Source: JAIQFL01 sp035295745
GTDB lineage: Bacteria; Acidobacteriota; Terriglobia; Bryobacterales; Bryobacteraceae
Assembly: GCA_035295745.1 (NCBI GenBank)
Contig: DATGIL010000042.1
Location: 62,001 to 126,000, forward strand
Reading direction: 5' to 3'
DNA: 64,000 nt
Positions 1-8,946 of the stretch are shown here, one piece after another. Position 1 is the stretch's first letter, and every line of letters starts with the position of its first letter. A program made the translations under genes and the position numbers. Under the pieces are notes generated by a model, which had not been told where the DNA came from, did no database searches, and worked only from the letters and a program-made list of their open reading frames with translations.

Positions 1-1
1 C

Positions 2-298
2 GACATCTTTGGCTGGCTGGGCTACCCCATGCAGATCAAGATCAATTTCCTGTGCCGCGATTCTATTCTGGCCGCGCCACTGGTTCTCGATATCGTTCTG
101 TTTATGGATCTCGCGCAGCGGGCTGGCATGCGCGGCATTCAGGAGTGGCTGTCGTTTTACTTCAAAGGACCCATGCACGCACCCGAAGTTTACCCCGAGC
201 ACGATGTCTTCATCCAACTGATGAAGCTCAAAAATACGCTCCGGTGGATGCGTGGTGAGGACCTCATTACCCACTTAGGTCTGGAATATTACGACTGA
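2..298 (+). CDS. Inositol-3-phosphate synthase, C-terminal part (5' end outside window)
   Basis: Only the last 98 residues are present; the reading frame is open from the first bases of the window. The segment reads GYPMQIKINFLCRDSILAAP, followed by LVLDIVLFMDLA, which matches the conserved C-terminal core of myo-inositol-1-phosphate synthase, where a (G/A)xPMxxK block is followed by a RDSxLAAPLVLD helix. The enzyme converts glucose 6-phosphate to inositol 3-phosphate with NAD+ in the cytoplasm, the first step to inositol lipids and other inositol compounds. The family assignment is from recalled motif similarity; catalytic residues upstream cannot be seen. Confidence 0.85.
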   Translation, partial: DIFGWLGYPMQIKINFLCRDSILAAPLVLDIVLFMDLAQRAGMRGIQEWLSFYFKGPMHAPEVYPEHDVFIQLMKLKNTLRWMRGEDLITHLGLEYYD

Positions 299-386
299 TG
301 GCTGTATCGTTTTAGTGAGGTCCGCAGAATGGGGCTGGCGAGAAAGCGTCATTTCCGCGCCCCTGCGTCTCAATGTCTAGGAGCAT

Positions 387-1385
387 ATGAAGGTACTGGT
401 TATCGGCGGGACTCTATACATCGGCCGGCTGCTGGTGGACGAGTTGATCAAGGGCGGTCACGAAGTCGCGGTACTGCACCGCAAGCCGAAACACGACTTA
501 GGCCGGCGAGTGGAGAATCTGATGGCAGACCGCAACGATGCCGATTCGTTGCGGGAGGCTTTGTCGGGCCGCCGTTTTGAGGTGATTTTCGACAACGCCT
601 ACGATTGGCAGCGCGGCACCACCGCCGCCCAAGTCGAGGCCACGGTGCGAGCCTGCGGCGACCGCATCACCCGCTACGTCTTCATGTCGAGTGTCGCCGC
701 CTATGGCGATGGCCTCAATCACAAGGAGAGCGACCCCCTCGCTCCCGACTACCATACCGATCCTTATGTGCGCCACAAAGCGACCACTGAGCGCCTGCTG
801 TTTCGGATGCACGCGCAAACTGGATTTCCGGTGGTTACCTTTCGGCCTCCCTTCGTCTACGGCGGCAACAATCCCTTCTACCGCGAGCAGTTTTTCTGGG
901 ACCGGCTGCGTGCCGGCCGGCCGATCATCATTCCCGGTGACGGTTATCGTCTGATGCAGTTTGCGTATGTGACGGATCTGGTGCAGGCGATGGTCCGTTC
1001 CATGTCCGAGCCGAAGGCAGTTGGCGAAGCCTTCAATATCGGCGATCCGAAGCCGATCGCTCAGGCAGAACTGGTCGAGAGGCTCGCCAAGGCGGCCAAT
1101 CTCGAGGCCACCCTGGTGCGCGTGCCGCGCGATATCATCGCGCAGGCCGGGGGAAATGCGATGGAAGAGCCCTACTATTTCGGCGAATACTTCGACCTTC
1201 CTCCCATTACCGAATACATCGGCAAGGTGACGCGCGTACTGAAGATGAAGCTCACGCCTTTCGATGCGGGGTTGAAGGAAACGTACCGCTGGTACGCGCG
1301 CAATCACAAGCCGCGAACTGCGGGTTTCGAGTTCGACGACAAAGTTCTGGCGATGGCGAAAGCGGGATCAACGGCAAACGTTTAG
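387..1385 (+). CDS. NAD-dependent epimerase/dehydratase family protein
   Basis: 332 residues of extended short-chain dehydrogenase type. The N-terminal Rossmann motif GGTLYIG (residues 7-13) binds NAD(P), and the catalytic YxxxK is Tyr127/Lys131, preceded by a Ser pair at 101-102 (FMSSVAAYGD). The sequence resembles the atypical SDR group that includes the chloroplast CSP41-like proteins, so the substrate is probably a nucleotide sugar or is unknown. TAGGAG lies just before the ATG. It stands 88 bp after the inositol synthase gene and may be cotranscribed with it. The substrate cannot be read from sequence. Confidence 0.85.
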   Translation: MKVLVIGGTLYIGRLLVDELIKGGHEVAVLHRKPKHDLGRRVENLMADRNDADSLREALSGRRFEVIFDNAYDWQRGTTAAQVEATVRACGDRITRYVFMSSVAAYGDGLNHKESDPLAPDYHTDPYVRHKATTERLLFRMHAQTGFPVVTFRPPFVYGGNNPFYREQFFWDRLRAGRPIIIPGDGYRLMQFAYVTDLVQAMVRSMSEPKAVGEAFNIGDPKPIAQAELVERLAKAANLEATLVRVPRDIIAQAGGNAMEEPYYFGEYFDLPPITEYIGKVTRVLKMKLTPFDAGLKETYRWYARNHKPRTAGFEFDDKVLAMAKAGSTANV

Positions 1386-1471
1386 AGCCCGCAGGGGTGC
1401 GCGAGGCGCAAGAACCCCCGGGCGGACCTTTCCAGAGACACTAAGCGCAGCTTCAATAAATTGGTGCAGTA

Positions 1472-2509
1472 ATGAGGATTTCCGTCAGCGGTTTGACGTT
1501 GATGCTGGTTTGCTTGCATGCGCAGCCGAAACGTCCGCAGACGCCGCAAGCACCCTTTCCGTATCAGAGCCAGGAGGTTAGCGTACCCAGCAAGGCCGCC
1601 GGCGTGACGCTAGCATGCACGCTGTCGGTCCCACAGGGAGAAGGGCCTCATCCCGCGATGGTACTGGTGACCGGCTCCGGACCGCAGGATCGGGACGAAA
1701 CCGTTTTTGGCCACAGGCCTTTTCTGGTGATCGCTGATTACCTCGCCCGGCATGGCGTGGGAACTCTACGTTGTGACGATCGCGGAACAGGAAAATCTAC
1801 CGGTAGGTTCCTTGGCGCGACAACGGCGGACTTCTCTCTGGATGCGGAAGGCGCTTTTAACTATCTGTCGAACCGACCTGAGTTCAAGAAGGTCGGCATC
1901 GCGGGGCAAAGCGAAGGTGCGGTGATTGCCCCGATGGTGGCGTCGCGACGTCCGGCTGTGGCCTTCGTGGTGATGTTGGCAGGCGTAGGCGTGAGGGGCG
2001 ATATAGTCGGCTATTCACAGGCCGCGGCTATCCAGCGGGCTAGGGGAGTGCCCGAGGAGGCGATTCAGCGCAACCTGAAAATGCAGCAGACACTAATTGC
2101 CTTGGCTAGCAGCGGTGCAACCGAAGGCGAGATGCGACGGCAGGTCCGGGAGAAGTTCGCGACGACCCCAGATTCGGAGCGGATTATCCTGCTGCTGAAA
2201 GATCCATGGCACCGGTGGTTCATCGACTATGATCCCGAACCGATGCTAGAGAAAGTGAAGTGCCCAGTCTTGGTGCTTAATGGCGATCTCGACCTTCAGG
2301 TCGTGGCCGACCTCAACGTGCCCGCGATCGAGGCTGCTTTCCACAAAGGTGGCAATCAGCACGTCACCGTGAGAAGGTTTCCCAAGCTGAATCACCTTTT
2401 CCAAACAGCGATCACCGGATCACCCGACGAATACCCCCAGATTGAGGAAACGATTGCGCCGGTAGTCTTGGAGACGATCGTGAACTGGCTCGACCAAACT
2501 GCGCGGTAG
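1472..2509 (+). CDS. Exported alpha/beta hydrolase
   Basis: 345 residues. The N terminus (MRISVSGLTLMLVCLHAQ) looks like a short signal peptide. A GQSEG nucleophile elbow places the catalytic Ser at 147; an Asp in NGDLDLQV and a His in LNHLFQ near the C terminus complete a plausible triad. The DDRGTGKSTG stretch before the elbow is typical of the bacterial peptidase S9/dienelactone-hydrolase-like acyl hydrolases often annotated as 'alpha/beta hydrolase family'. Substrate unknown. Its stop codon is one base from the end of the IS21 remnant on the opposite strand, so the element inserted or eroded right at its 3' end. Confidence 0.8.
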   Translation: MRISVSGLTLMLVCLHAQPKRPQTPQAPFPYQSQEVSVPSKAAGVTLACTLSVPQGEGPHPAMVLVTGSGPQDRDETVFGHRPFLVIADYLARHGVGTLRCDDRGTGKSTGRFLGATTADFSLDAEGAFNYLSNRPEFKKVGIAGQSEGAVIAPMVASRRPAVAFVVMLAGVGVRGDIVGYSQAAAIQRARGVPEEAIQRNLKMQQTLIALASSGATEGEMRRQVREKFATTPDSERIILLLKDPWHRWFIDYDPEPMLEKVKCPVLVLNGDLDLQVVADLNVPAIEAAFHKGGNQHVTVRRFPKLNHLFQTAITGSPDEYPQIEETIAPVVLETIVNWLDQTAR

Positions 2510-2510
2510 T

Positions 2511-2831
2511 CTACCTCGCGCGGCTAATTGAGATCATTTCGGGGGCTTCGCAGAGTGACCCTTTGCGCATCGAGTCGCCCCGCATTTCGATTCGATGGGC
2601 ATTATGGACGAGCCGATCCAAGATTCCGTCCGCGACGGTGGGGTCGCCGATCTGCGTCGTGCCAGCCACCGGAATTTGCCAGGTGAGGATTACGCTCCGA
2701 ATTTGATAGCGCTCCTCGCAGATTTCCCAGAAGTCCCGGCGTTCGGTTTCGGCGAGGGATGCCATCCCCCAGTCATCGTTCTCCTTGCCGGCAATATCTG
2801 ATCCTCCCTTTGGGAGGTCATTCTGCCGCAT
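2511..2831 (-). pseudogene. istB: IS21-family helper ATPase (IstB) C-terminal remnant
   Basis: About 80 residues match the C-terminal third of IstB: DDWGMASLAETERRDFWEI is the Walker B region (IDDWG), followed by CEERYQIRSVILT and IGDPTVADGILDRLVHNAHR. The Walker A half is missing, the upstream 18 codons do not look like IstB, and the expected QxPxxxWHExIGDP segment is shortened to QIPVAGTTQIGDP, so the copy is truncated and internally damaged. IstA is absent. In complete IS21 elements IstB is the ATPase that assists the IstA transposase in target selection. It is called a pseudogene because the nucleotide-binding half is lost. Confidence 0.85.
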
Positions 2832-2900
2832 GCGATGTCAAGCGCCGCTCGCCTGTGGAAAACATTCCGGGGAAGTCGAACACCCGGGGCGTCTGAAAAA

Positions 2901-3015
2901 GTGTTCAGCTTCAGGCCGGAACCGTGTTCACCTTCATCCCGGAATGGTGTTCAGAATCAGCCCGGAATGCTGTTCAGTTTCGTCCCGGAACCGCGTTCAG
3001 CTTCGCCCGGATTCC
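2901..3015. repeat. Five tandem 23-bp repeats, probable IS21 terminal array
   Basis: Five contiguous units start at 2901, 2924, 2947, 2970 and 2993, each 23 bp, with core GTGTTCAGCTTCATCCCGGA and variation at several positions. There are no spacers. IS21-family elements carry multiple short transposase-binding repeats at their ends, and this array lies about 70 bp from the istB remnant, so it is most simply the surviving end of the same element. The last unit is the most divergent. The identification as a terminal array is inference; the periodicity is directly visible. Confidence 0.75.
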
Positions 3016-3036
3016 CATGTATGCGATCTGTTCTTC

Positions 3037-3666
3037 TCAGAACCGTTTCTTCCGCAATACCCATGTGGTCATCGAGCGTTGATTTTGGACAACCGTAGTC
3101 TTCAGCGGATCTACCAGTTCGGCGCATAACTGGCGGGTCGCCGAGCCCAGTAGCGCTTCGTCCACCAGATACCGCTCGGAACCATCCGGTAACCGGTAGC
3201 GGCGTCCCTGGATTCGTTCCACCTGATTCTCGATACCGATAGTGGACGCGAGGCGGCAGAAGAAGAGCCCGCCGGGTTTCAGGACTCGCCACGATCCGTG
3301 CAGCATGGACTCGAAGTGTCCGTCGTCGCGAGCGAAATGGAGGATGGCGCTGCTGACGACCACGTCTGCGCAGGAGTCGTCAAACGACATAGCCTCGACA
3401 GCTTCGACGCGAAAATTCGAGTCCGGAAGCGCGGGCGCGAGTATCCTGGCCAGGGAGCGAACGTAATCCACGGACTGCGCGTCCGAGTCCACGGCGTAGA
3501 TTTCGTAACCCTGCCGCAGGAGGTAGACGAGGTTGCGACCGGAACCGCAGCCGGCGTCCAGTATTCGCATTCCAGGTGAGATGCGGCCTTTCAGAAGCTG
3601 GTCGAACAGATAGATGTCGATCTGGCCGAATTGTTCCTGGAGCGTGGGCATGGGCATTTTTGGCAT
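3037..3666 (-). CDS. Class I SAM-dependent methyltransferase
   Basis: 209 residues. The SAM-binding motif I is ILDAGCGSGRNLVYL at about residues 35-49, followed by the acidic motif II (YAVDSDAQSV) and a motif IV region (ADVVVSSAILHFARDD), then the post-motif VLKPGGLFFCRLAS. The overall pattern resembles TehB/Methyltransf_11-type small-molecule methyltransferases; the acceptor is unknown. Its 3' end is 21 bp from the IS21 repeat array, so the end of the gene may have been affected by the element, though the C terminus (TWVLRKKRF) looks normal. Confidence 0.8.
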   Translation of the reverse strand: MPKMPMPTLQEQFGQIDIYLFDQLLKGRISPGMRILDAGCGSGRNLVYLLRQGYEIYAVDSDAQSVDYVRSLARILAPALPDSNFRVEAVEAMSFDDSCADVVVSSAILHFARDDGHFESMLHGSWRVLKPGGLFFCRLASTIGIENQVERIQGRRYRLPDGSERYLVDEALLGSATRQLCAELVDPLKTTVVQNQRSMTTWVLRKKRF

Positions 3667-3764
3667 CTGACAGACTCAGCCCAGTCTAGCCGATCCCGAA
3701 GCAGGCAATCCCTGGTTCGTGGCGCATCCAGGAGTTGATACAATTCCGGATAACTGGAGGCCGG

Positions 3765-4250
3765 ATGCCACTAAAGCCGTCAACAGGCCACATACTGATG
3801 GTCTTGGGTGTGACGCTTGTGTCCTTCATTTCAGTCGTACCGCGACGGACGCACGGGATGAGTATGAGCTTCGAACAGAATCCGCAGACCGCCAGCCAAA
3901 CGACCCGCGCCGTGGTCGATCGTTTCAACGAAACATTCAATCGGCATGACGCCGACGCCCTGGCGTTATTGCTGACCGACGACACGGTGTTCGAGGATAC
4001 TTCGCCCGCGCCGGATGGCAAACGCATCGAAGGGAAGGCCGCAGTGGCGGCGTTCTGGCGTGAATGGTTCGGCCGCAATCCTGACGCGCGATTCGAGGCC
4101 GAGGAAATCATTGTCGCCGGTGATCGTGCGGTCGTGCGTTGGGTGTATCACAAGATGCGCAACGGACAACCGTGGCACCTGCGTGGAGTGGACGTCTTCA
4201 CCGTGCGCGAGGGGAAGGTGGCCGCCAAGCTCGCGTACGTGAAAGGGTGA
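3765..4250 (+). CDS. SnoaL/NTF2-fold exported protein
   Basis: 161 residues from the ATG at 3765, which has GGAGG ending 4 bases upstream; a TTG 30 bases earlier is in frame but has no ribosome site. Residues about 45-160 look like the cystatin-like SnoaL_2/NTF2 fold (VVDRFNETFNRHDADALALL, then FEAEEIIVAGDRAVVRW). The N terminus HILMVLGVTLVSFISVVP could be a signal peptide or anchor. Such proteins are small binding pockets or isomerase-like enzymes; no specific function can be assigned. Confidence 0.75.
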   Translation: MPLKPSTGHILMVLGVTLVSFISVVPRRTHGMSMSFEQNPQTASQTTRAVVDRFNETFNRHDADALALLLTDDTVFEDTSPAPDGKRIEGKAAVAAFWREWFGRNPDARFEAEEIIVAGDRAVVRWVYHKMRNGQPWHLRGVDVFTVREGKVAAKLAYVKG

Positions 4251-4275
4251 GCTTCGGCCACTCAGTGGGCACGCT

Positions 4276-4890
4276 CTACTTGGAGTCGCCCTTTCGAGCC
4301 AGCTCGGCATCGATCAGCAGTTTGAACTGCGCGAAACCCAAAGTGCCTCCGATGCGGATGCCGTCGATGACGAAACTGGGCGTCGTCGCAAGGCCCAGGC
4401 GTTTGGCAAGCGCGAGATCCCGGTCCACCTGGCCCTCACCACTCTTCGAAACGCAGGCATTCAGTTTGCCCTGGTCAACGCCCTCCGTCACCTCTTTCAG
4501 CGGGGCGCTGGCCAGGAATTTGTCATGGGCCTGCCAAAACCGGTCCTGCGCTCCCATACACTCCGCCACCAACGCTTTGTGTTTTCCTTTGGGGTGAATA
4601 TCGAGGGGAAGGTTTTTGAACACCAGCTTGACCTGGGTGGGGTAGGCGGCCAGAATCTTCTTCACCGTAGGCTCGTCCTCCTTGCAGTAGGGGCAGTCGT
4701 AGTCGGCGAACTCGGTGATGGTCACGGGGGCATCGTCCGGGCCCCGGAGGGGCGAATTGTCTCGGGGGCATGGATACCTCCGTTTGGAGAGCTGCTGGTC
4801 TAGCCAGGGGTGGGAACTCTGGGCGATCGACAGGACGGTCGCCATCAACAGCGCACCAAGAAGCAAAAAGAAGATTCGAGTTTTGATCAT
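4276..4890 (-). CDS. DsbA-family thiol-disulfide oxidoreductase, exported
   Basis: 204 residues from ATG 4890, which has GGAGG ten bases upstream on the minus strand; a longer open frame reaches 4977 but would put 29 non-signal residues before the leader. Residues 1-23 form a signal peptide. The catalytic CPYC is Cys66-Pro-Tyr-Cys69 in a thioredoxin fold (TITEFADYDCPYC), and TTPSFVIDG carries the cis-Pro loop. This is the Thioredoxin_4/DsbA-like group of periplasmic dithiol oxidases or reductases that act on exported proteins. It lies downstream of, and co-directional with, the beta-lactamase-family gene. Confidence 0.85.
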   Translation of the reverse strand: MIKTRIFFLLLGALLMATVLSIAQSSHPWLDQQLSKRRYPCPRDNSPLRGPDDAPVTITEFADYDCPYCKEDEPTVKKILAAYPTQVKLVFKNLPLDIHPKGKHKALVAECMGAQDRFWQAHDKFLASAPLKEVTEGVDQGKLNACVSKSGEGQVDRDLALAKRLGLATTPSFVIDGIRIGGTLGFAQFKLLIDAELARKGDSK

Positions 4891-4973
4891 CGTAGTTGTA
4901 CCTCCGCATGTCCTTTCGTGGTTGCCGGTGATCGCCGGGGACGGCCGCAATCCCCTACCACCGACACAGTTCC

Positions 4974-6116
4974 TCACCGCACCGCGGCTCGTACGCGGGC
5001 AACGAAGCCGTTGAGATCCCCGGACTCGATCCAGCGGACGACGGCTACCAGATCGAGGCTGGGGTCAACATAGATCACGTTGGCGCCGTTGCCGATGTGA
5101 CAGAAGACATTCTCGGGAGCGTCTGGAAGCAGCTTCCTGCCGGTGTTGAGGTACCAGTTCATGAAGCCATAGCCGGGATTTGGTTTCGTGGGCGTGAGCG
5201 CCCACTTCGCCCACTGCTCAGAGAGGATCTGCTTGCCGTTCCATTCACCGCGGTGTAGGGTGAGGAGGCCGAAGCGGGCCATGTCCTCGGCGGAGATGAC
5301 CATTCCTCCTCCGTAGTGACCGCCGCCCGTGGGCGACTGGACCATCACACCGTCCAGCGGAACCCAGGCGTTGTCGTAGCCGTACCAACGCCAGGTACTG
5401 GAGGCGCCGATCGGGTCCATGACGTAATCGCGGAGGATCTGCTGGAGAGGACGACGCCAGACCTGGAGGATCGAGTAGGCAAGCAGGTTGACGCGAATGT
5501 CGTTGTACTTCCATGTGGTGCCGGGTTCGGCGTGCTGGCGCTGGATGTACTGCTCAAAGGGAATGTCCTTCGGCGGGCGGTCGGCCCAGTCGGGTTTGCC
5601 CCACAGCGTACCCTCCCAGTCGCTGGTCTGACGCAGCAGGTGATCCCAGGAAATCCGGCTGTTGTGCCCGGAGGCAAAGTACTCGCCGGGGACGTAGTCC
5701 TTGACCGGATCGTTGAGGTCCCGGATGAGGCCGTGGTCGAAGGCGAGTCCGACGACAGACGACAGAAAGCTCTTGGTGACACTGAACGTCATATCCGCCC
5801 GCAATGGTTCGCCCCACTCGGCAACGATCTGGCCGTGGCGGACGATCACACCCGTAGGTTCGCCGCGGGGCTGAAAGGGACCGAGAGGTTCGCCGTAGGC
5901 TTCGCGGGCGAAAGAGAGGTCATGGGATCGTCGGAGGTCGCGTGGGTTCTTGGTCTCGTGAGAGCGGTGCCAGGCGATGGCTTCGTCAATCTTGGCTTGA
6001 TCCATGCCGGCGCTGGCCGGGGCGGTGTGCTGCCAGTTGTTGCGGCCGGGGAAATTGGCCGCTGGCTGGGCCACAAGAGGTTGGAGGCAGGAGAGGAGGA
6101 TCAGGGCGCGGACCAT
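4974..6116 (-). CDS. Beta-lactamase-family serine hydrolase (class C-like), exported
   Basis: 380 residues from the ATG at 6116, chosen because it begins a signal peptide (MVRALILLSCLQPLVAQ); the frame is open for a further 39 codons upstream with no leader character. The SxxK nucleophile motif is Ser112-Val-Thr-Lys115 (MTFSVTKSFLSS), followed by LLRQTSDWEG typical of PBP4*/EstB-type enzymes and a Tyr-Asn pair in WKYNDIRVN. Members are D-Ala-D-Ala peptidases, esterases or beta-lactamases; length and motifs do not discriminate between them. The DsbA-like gene follows on the same strand. Confidence 0.85.
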   Translation of the reverse strand: MVRALILLSCLQPLVAQPAANFPGRNNWQHTAPASAGMDQAKIDEAIAWHRSHETKNPRDLRRSHDLSFAREAYGEPLGPFQPRGEPTGVIVRHGQIVAEWGEPLRADMTFSVTKSFLSSVVGLAFDHGLIRDLNDPVKDYVPGEYFASGHNSRISWDHLLRQTSDWEGTLWGKPDWADRPPKDIPFEQYIQRQHAEPGTTWKYNDIRVNLLAYSILQVWRRPLQQILRDYVMDPIGASSTWRWYGYDNAWVPLDGVMVQSPTGGGHYGGGMVISAEDMARFGLLTLHRGEWNGKQILSEQWAKWALTPTKPNPGYGFMNWYLNTGRKLLPDAPENVFCHIGNGANVIYVDPSLDLVAVVRWIESGDLNGFVARVRAAVR

Positions 6117-6310
6117 AGCGGTGAGGATATCATGCACGGCAAGCGCTGGTTCGGGTGGCCATGACCGATAGAGGAATTGACGACGGCACATGCGGACAAA
6201 ACGACCTTCTCGCAACATAGAGGCGAGGCTCACATCGCTGGTTTGTTCAGAGCGACAATGGAACTCATGGAAGACACCTTCACCGTTGTGAAGGCAGTCG
6301 ATTCACGAAA

Positions 6311-6862
6311 ATGAGCAAGAGGCACGAGAATATTACTCCTGAAATCTCGACTTGGATCCGTGAGCAGAGAGTGTTTTTCGTCGCAACCGCGCCGTGCGCC
6401 ATAGACGGTCACATCAATCTATCGCCCAAAGGGGGTGATACATTTCGGGTGCTCGGGCCGCTTGAAGTGGTTTACCAGGATTTCACTGGAAGTGGCGCGG
6501 AGACGGCTGCCCACGCTCGCGAAAATGGCCGAATTGTCGTCATGTTCTGCGCCTTTCAAGGACCACCCAAAATCGTGCGTATACACGGCCGGGCCACCTT
6601 GATCACAGTCGAAGATCCTCTTTACGCTGAGTTCGTGGAACTGTTCCCGGCGAATCCGGGTACCCGTGCTTTCATACATATTCAGGTGGATCGCGTTTCG
6701 GATTCGTGTGGGTACTCCGTGCCTCTCTATCAATTTCAAAGCCAACGAGAAACGCTCGACCGCTGGGCTTCGACGAAAACACCGGAGGGGTTGAAAGCCT
6801 ATCGTGCTACGAAGAACCGTCAGAGCATTGATGGCCTTCCCGCGCTGTTGCCCGAAACCTAA
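6311..6862 (+). CDS. Pyridoxamine 5'-phosphate oxidase-related flavoprotein
   Basis: 183 residues. The FMN-binding split-barrel pattern is visible: VFFVATAPCAIDGHINLSPKG at about residues 20-40 and RIVVMFCAFQGPPKIVRIHG at about 75-95. This group (Pfam Putative_PNPOx) reduces or binds diverse substrates with FMN or F420 and is not necessarily involved in vitamin B6. The gene stands alone between a minus-strand gene and a long gap, and no ribosome site is obvious. Substrate unknown. Confidence 0.8.
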   Translation: MSKRHENITPEISTWIREQRVFFVATAPCAIDGHINLSPKGGDTFRVLGPLEVVYQDFTGSGAETAAHARENGRIVVMFCAFQGPPKIVRIHGRATLITVEDPLYAEFVELFPANPGTRAFIHIQVDRVSDSCGYSVPLYQFQSQRETLDRWASTKTPEGLKAYRATKNRQSIDGLPALLPET

Positions 6863-7527
6863 CCCAACGTTGGATAACGCAAATCCTGAAGTCTAGTGAA
6901 AGCAGCGGGGAAAACACGTCGCGTTCGAGACCCCCGCGGCTTTGCAACGGCAATTGGCCGGTTAAGATTCCTTGATCCGGATCGGAGGAAGATCTTCCCT
7001 GTGAGGATCTCGCAGTCGGCTTGGTGAAAGGGATCACCCTCTGCGAAACATCGTGGCGTGCTGCGATCTGGCGAACTGGTGCGACTTGGCACATGGACGT
7101 AGTATCCCAGAGGCCAGAGCAGAGCATCCACGTGCGCGTCTGTCGTCGCTACGAACGTCCCAAAACGGACCTCCACTTGAGCCATCGAGCCCGCAGCCGT
7201 CTAACTCGCGGCCGGTGGAAATCCTACACGCAGGTGTCGCGAGGCAGGAAAACGGAAACCAACAGGCGGATTGGCCATGCGTGCTCCCTTCATGCCGATA
7301 CCTTCGACATCTGCCGGGAAAAGGGCTCACCGTGCGGTCCCCAAAAAAAAGTGAAACTGATCGCCGTCGAGGTTCCGGCCTCTCGACTCCTTGTACTCCA
7401 GCAGTGTGAAATTGCCCCCAAGAATCAGGAGATGGCACTTGGAGTACATTGAACCGGAGTTTCAAATCCACAAAATGGAAATCCAGGCTGAAGCGGGTAT
7501 ATAGTGTGAAATAGAGAAGGAACTATC
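6863..7527. other. 665-bp gap with no convincing gene
   Basis: Open frames exist on both strands here (for example 7021-7452 plus and 7034-7471 minus), but their products have no recognisable domain, are rich in Arg, Cys and Trp as out-of-frame high-GC sequence usually is, and overlap each other head to head. The last part, about 7498-7521, has a TATATAGT hexamer region and an AAGGA ribosome site serving the next gene. The rest may be decayed coding sequence or regulatory DNA; I see nothing decisive. Confidence 0.5.
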
Positions 7528-8007
7528 ATGCTCTCCGTCAAGTTGGTGCAACTGGTGGAAGATCACTGGGAGCAGATCAGTGAGCGCATCTTGCACAAGA
7601 TCCAAAACGACCCGAGATTAATCCACGTCAGCAGGCTGTCGGAACTGGAGCTCCGCGAGCGGACTCGGGAGATCGTGAAGAACATAGGCGACTGGTTGGG
7701 GGCTTCGCTGGACGAGCCTTTTGCTCGGCGCTGCGAGGTGCTTGGTCAGCATCGGTTCGAGGAAGGGATTCCCCTCCACGAAGTGGTTCTCGCACGGTTC
7801 ATCATTAAGGAAGGACTGCTGGAGTTCGTGCGCGATCACGCCTTCGTCGAGACTTCCTTGCAACTCTATGCGGAAGGAGAGTTGGAAAAGAGTGTTGGCC
7901 ACCTCTTCGACCGCATGATCTACTATGTCGTCCGGGGCTACGAAGAAGCCATGCGCGAGGGTCATCAATACGCGGGCGCGGCATCCGCCCACCGCAGGAG
8001 CCATTAA
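7528..8007 (+). CDS. RsbRD N-terminal-like sensory domain protein
   Basis: 159 residues, all-helical in appearance, with AAGGA six bases before the ATG. The pattern VQLVEDHWEQISERILHKI, then a run of charged amphipathic helices and LARFIIKEGLLEFVRDHAF, resembles the RsbT co-antagonist RsbRD N-terminal (non-haem globin-like) domain, which senses a signal and passes it to a STAS domain in stressosome proteins. No STAS domain follows here, so it would be a stand-alone sensor module. Assignment is by fold pattern only. Confidence 0.55.
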   Translation: MLSVKLVQLVEDHWEQISERILHKIQNDPRLIHVSRLSELELRERTREIVKNIGDWLGASLDEPFARRCEVLGQHRFEEGIPLHEVVLARFIIKEGLLEFVRDHAFVETSLQLYAEGELEKSVGHLFDRMIYYVVRGYEEAMREGHQYAGAASAHRRSH

Positions 8008-8210
8008 CCAGGACTTCTTTTTTGGAGTCGTGGCGCCTTCGATGGATGGAAGGCACTTGTTCGCCGATCCAAAGCCGAACCCGCAGGAAAGATCACTCCA
8101 CCGCACCGGTTCAAAGTACTCGAGCGGAGTGCAGCACAGGATCTGATTTCCGGATATGCTCTTCCGCTGTTCATGGAGTGCAGGAACGAATTCGCCGAGC
8201 GCAATTCGCT

Positions 8211-8855
8211 TTAGCGATGCGTGATCACTACCGGCACAAGAATGGTCTTGTCAGCATATTTGACGGCGATTCGGGCTTTTCCAGCGGCGGCTGCGGAGAC
8301 GCCGCCTTCATTCGATACCGCGGCCACCGACGGCTTGTCCGAACTATAGGTTATCTGCGCGGAGCGGGTGAGATTGACCTTGGAGCCGTCCGCGAAGATT
8401 CCCCAGATCACTAACGCTGCGTTCTCATGTTCGATCATACTGAGCGACTGACATTCCGATTGCAGGTTCTTCGGCTTGTCGGCCTGCTCAATATCCACTT
8501 CGACCGGGTCGGAATAAACGGTCGTGCCAGGCCCGGTGACACCCGCTGCTTTGAATTGGTAGCGGCCCGATGGAACATCCGCAGCGATGGGATAGGAGAA
8601 TCGATATGGTGGCGCGGAGATGCCGGTGCTGAGCGCGAACGGTCCTTCGCCAACCAGGCTTATACTTTGAAACGCGACGTCTAGAGTTTTGACGGTAATT
8701 ATGAGATCGTCTCCCGCCTTGACTACCAGCCCATTTTTTGGCGAATCGATCTGCAACTGCGACTCCGCGTGCAGAACAGCCGCGGCTAAAAAAAGCACCG
8801 AGAGCGTCCACGAGACCAGACCGCCTCGCGAAACGCTACCGTACGAATGGACCAA
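8211..8855 (-). CDS. Exported Ig-like (BIG2-type) domain protein
   Basis: 214 residues starting at a TTG at 8855, supported by AGGAG seven bases upstream; no ATG is available nearby. A signal peptide ends near AVLHAES (about residue 31). Residues about 33-125 look like one beta-sandwich, and about 130-213 show the bacterial Ig-like group 2 pattern (ADGSKVNLTRSAQITYSSDKP then GKARIAVKYADKTILVPVVI). It lies 91 bp downstream of the TonB-dependent receptor on the same strand, so it may be a cell-surface or periplasmic companion. Function unknown. Confidence 0.65.
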   Translation of the reverse strand: MVHSYGSVSRGGLVSWTLSVLFLAAAVLHAESQLQIDSPKNGLVVKAGDDLIITVKTLDVAFQSISLVGEGPFALSTGISAPPYRFSYPIAADVPSGRYQFKAAGVTGPGTTVYSDPVEVDIEQADKPKNLQSECQSLSMIEHENAALVIWGIFADGSKVNLTRSAQITYSSDKPSVAAVSNEGGVSAAAAGKARIAVKYADKTILVPVVITHR

Positions 8856-8946
8856 GATGTCACTCCTGTCTCAAATACCAGCCGAGAGAGAGTGCGCCGG
8901 CTTCCGCGAAGAAGCCGGCGTGTAGCACGGCGTGGGTCGATCGAGG

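Noticed and set aside
2901..3015. CRISPR-like array of 23-bp repeats
   Set aside because: The repeats are directly adjacent with no spacers, there are no cas genes nearby, and an IS21 remnant is next to the array.
7021..7471. Pair of overlapping frames in the long gap
   Set aside because: Neither product has a recognisable domain; Cys/Arg/Trp-rich composition suggests non-coding frames. Kept as a finding about the gap only.
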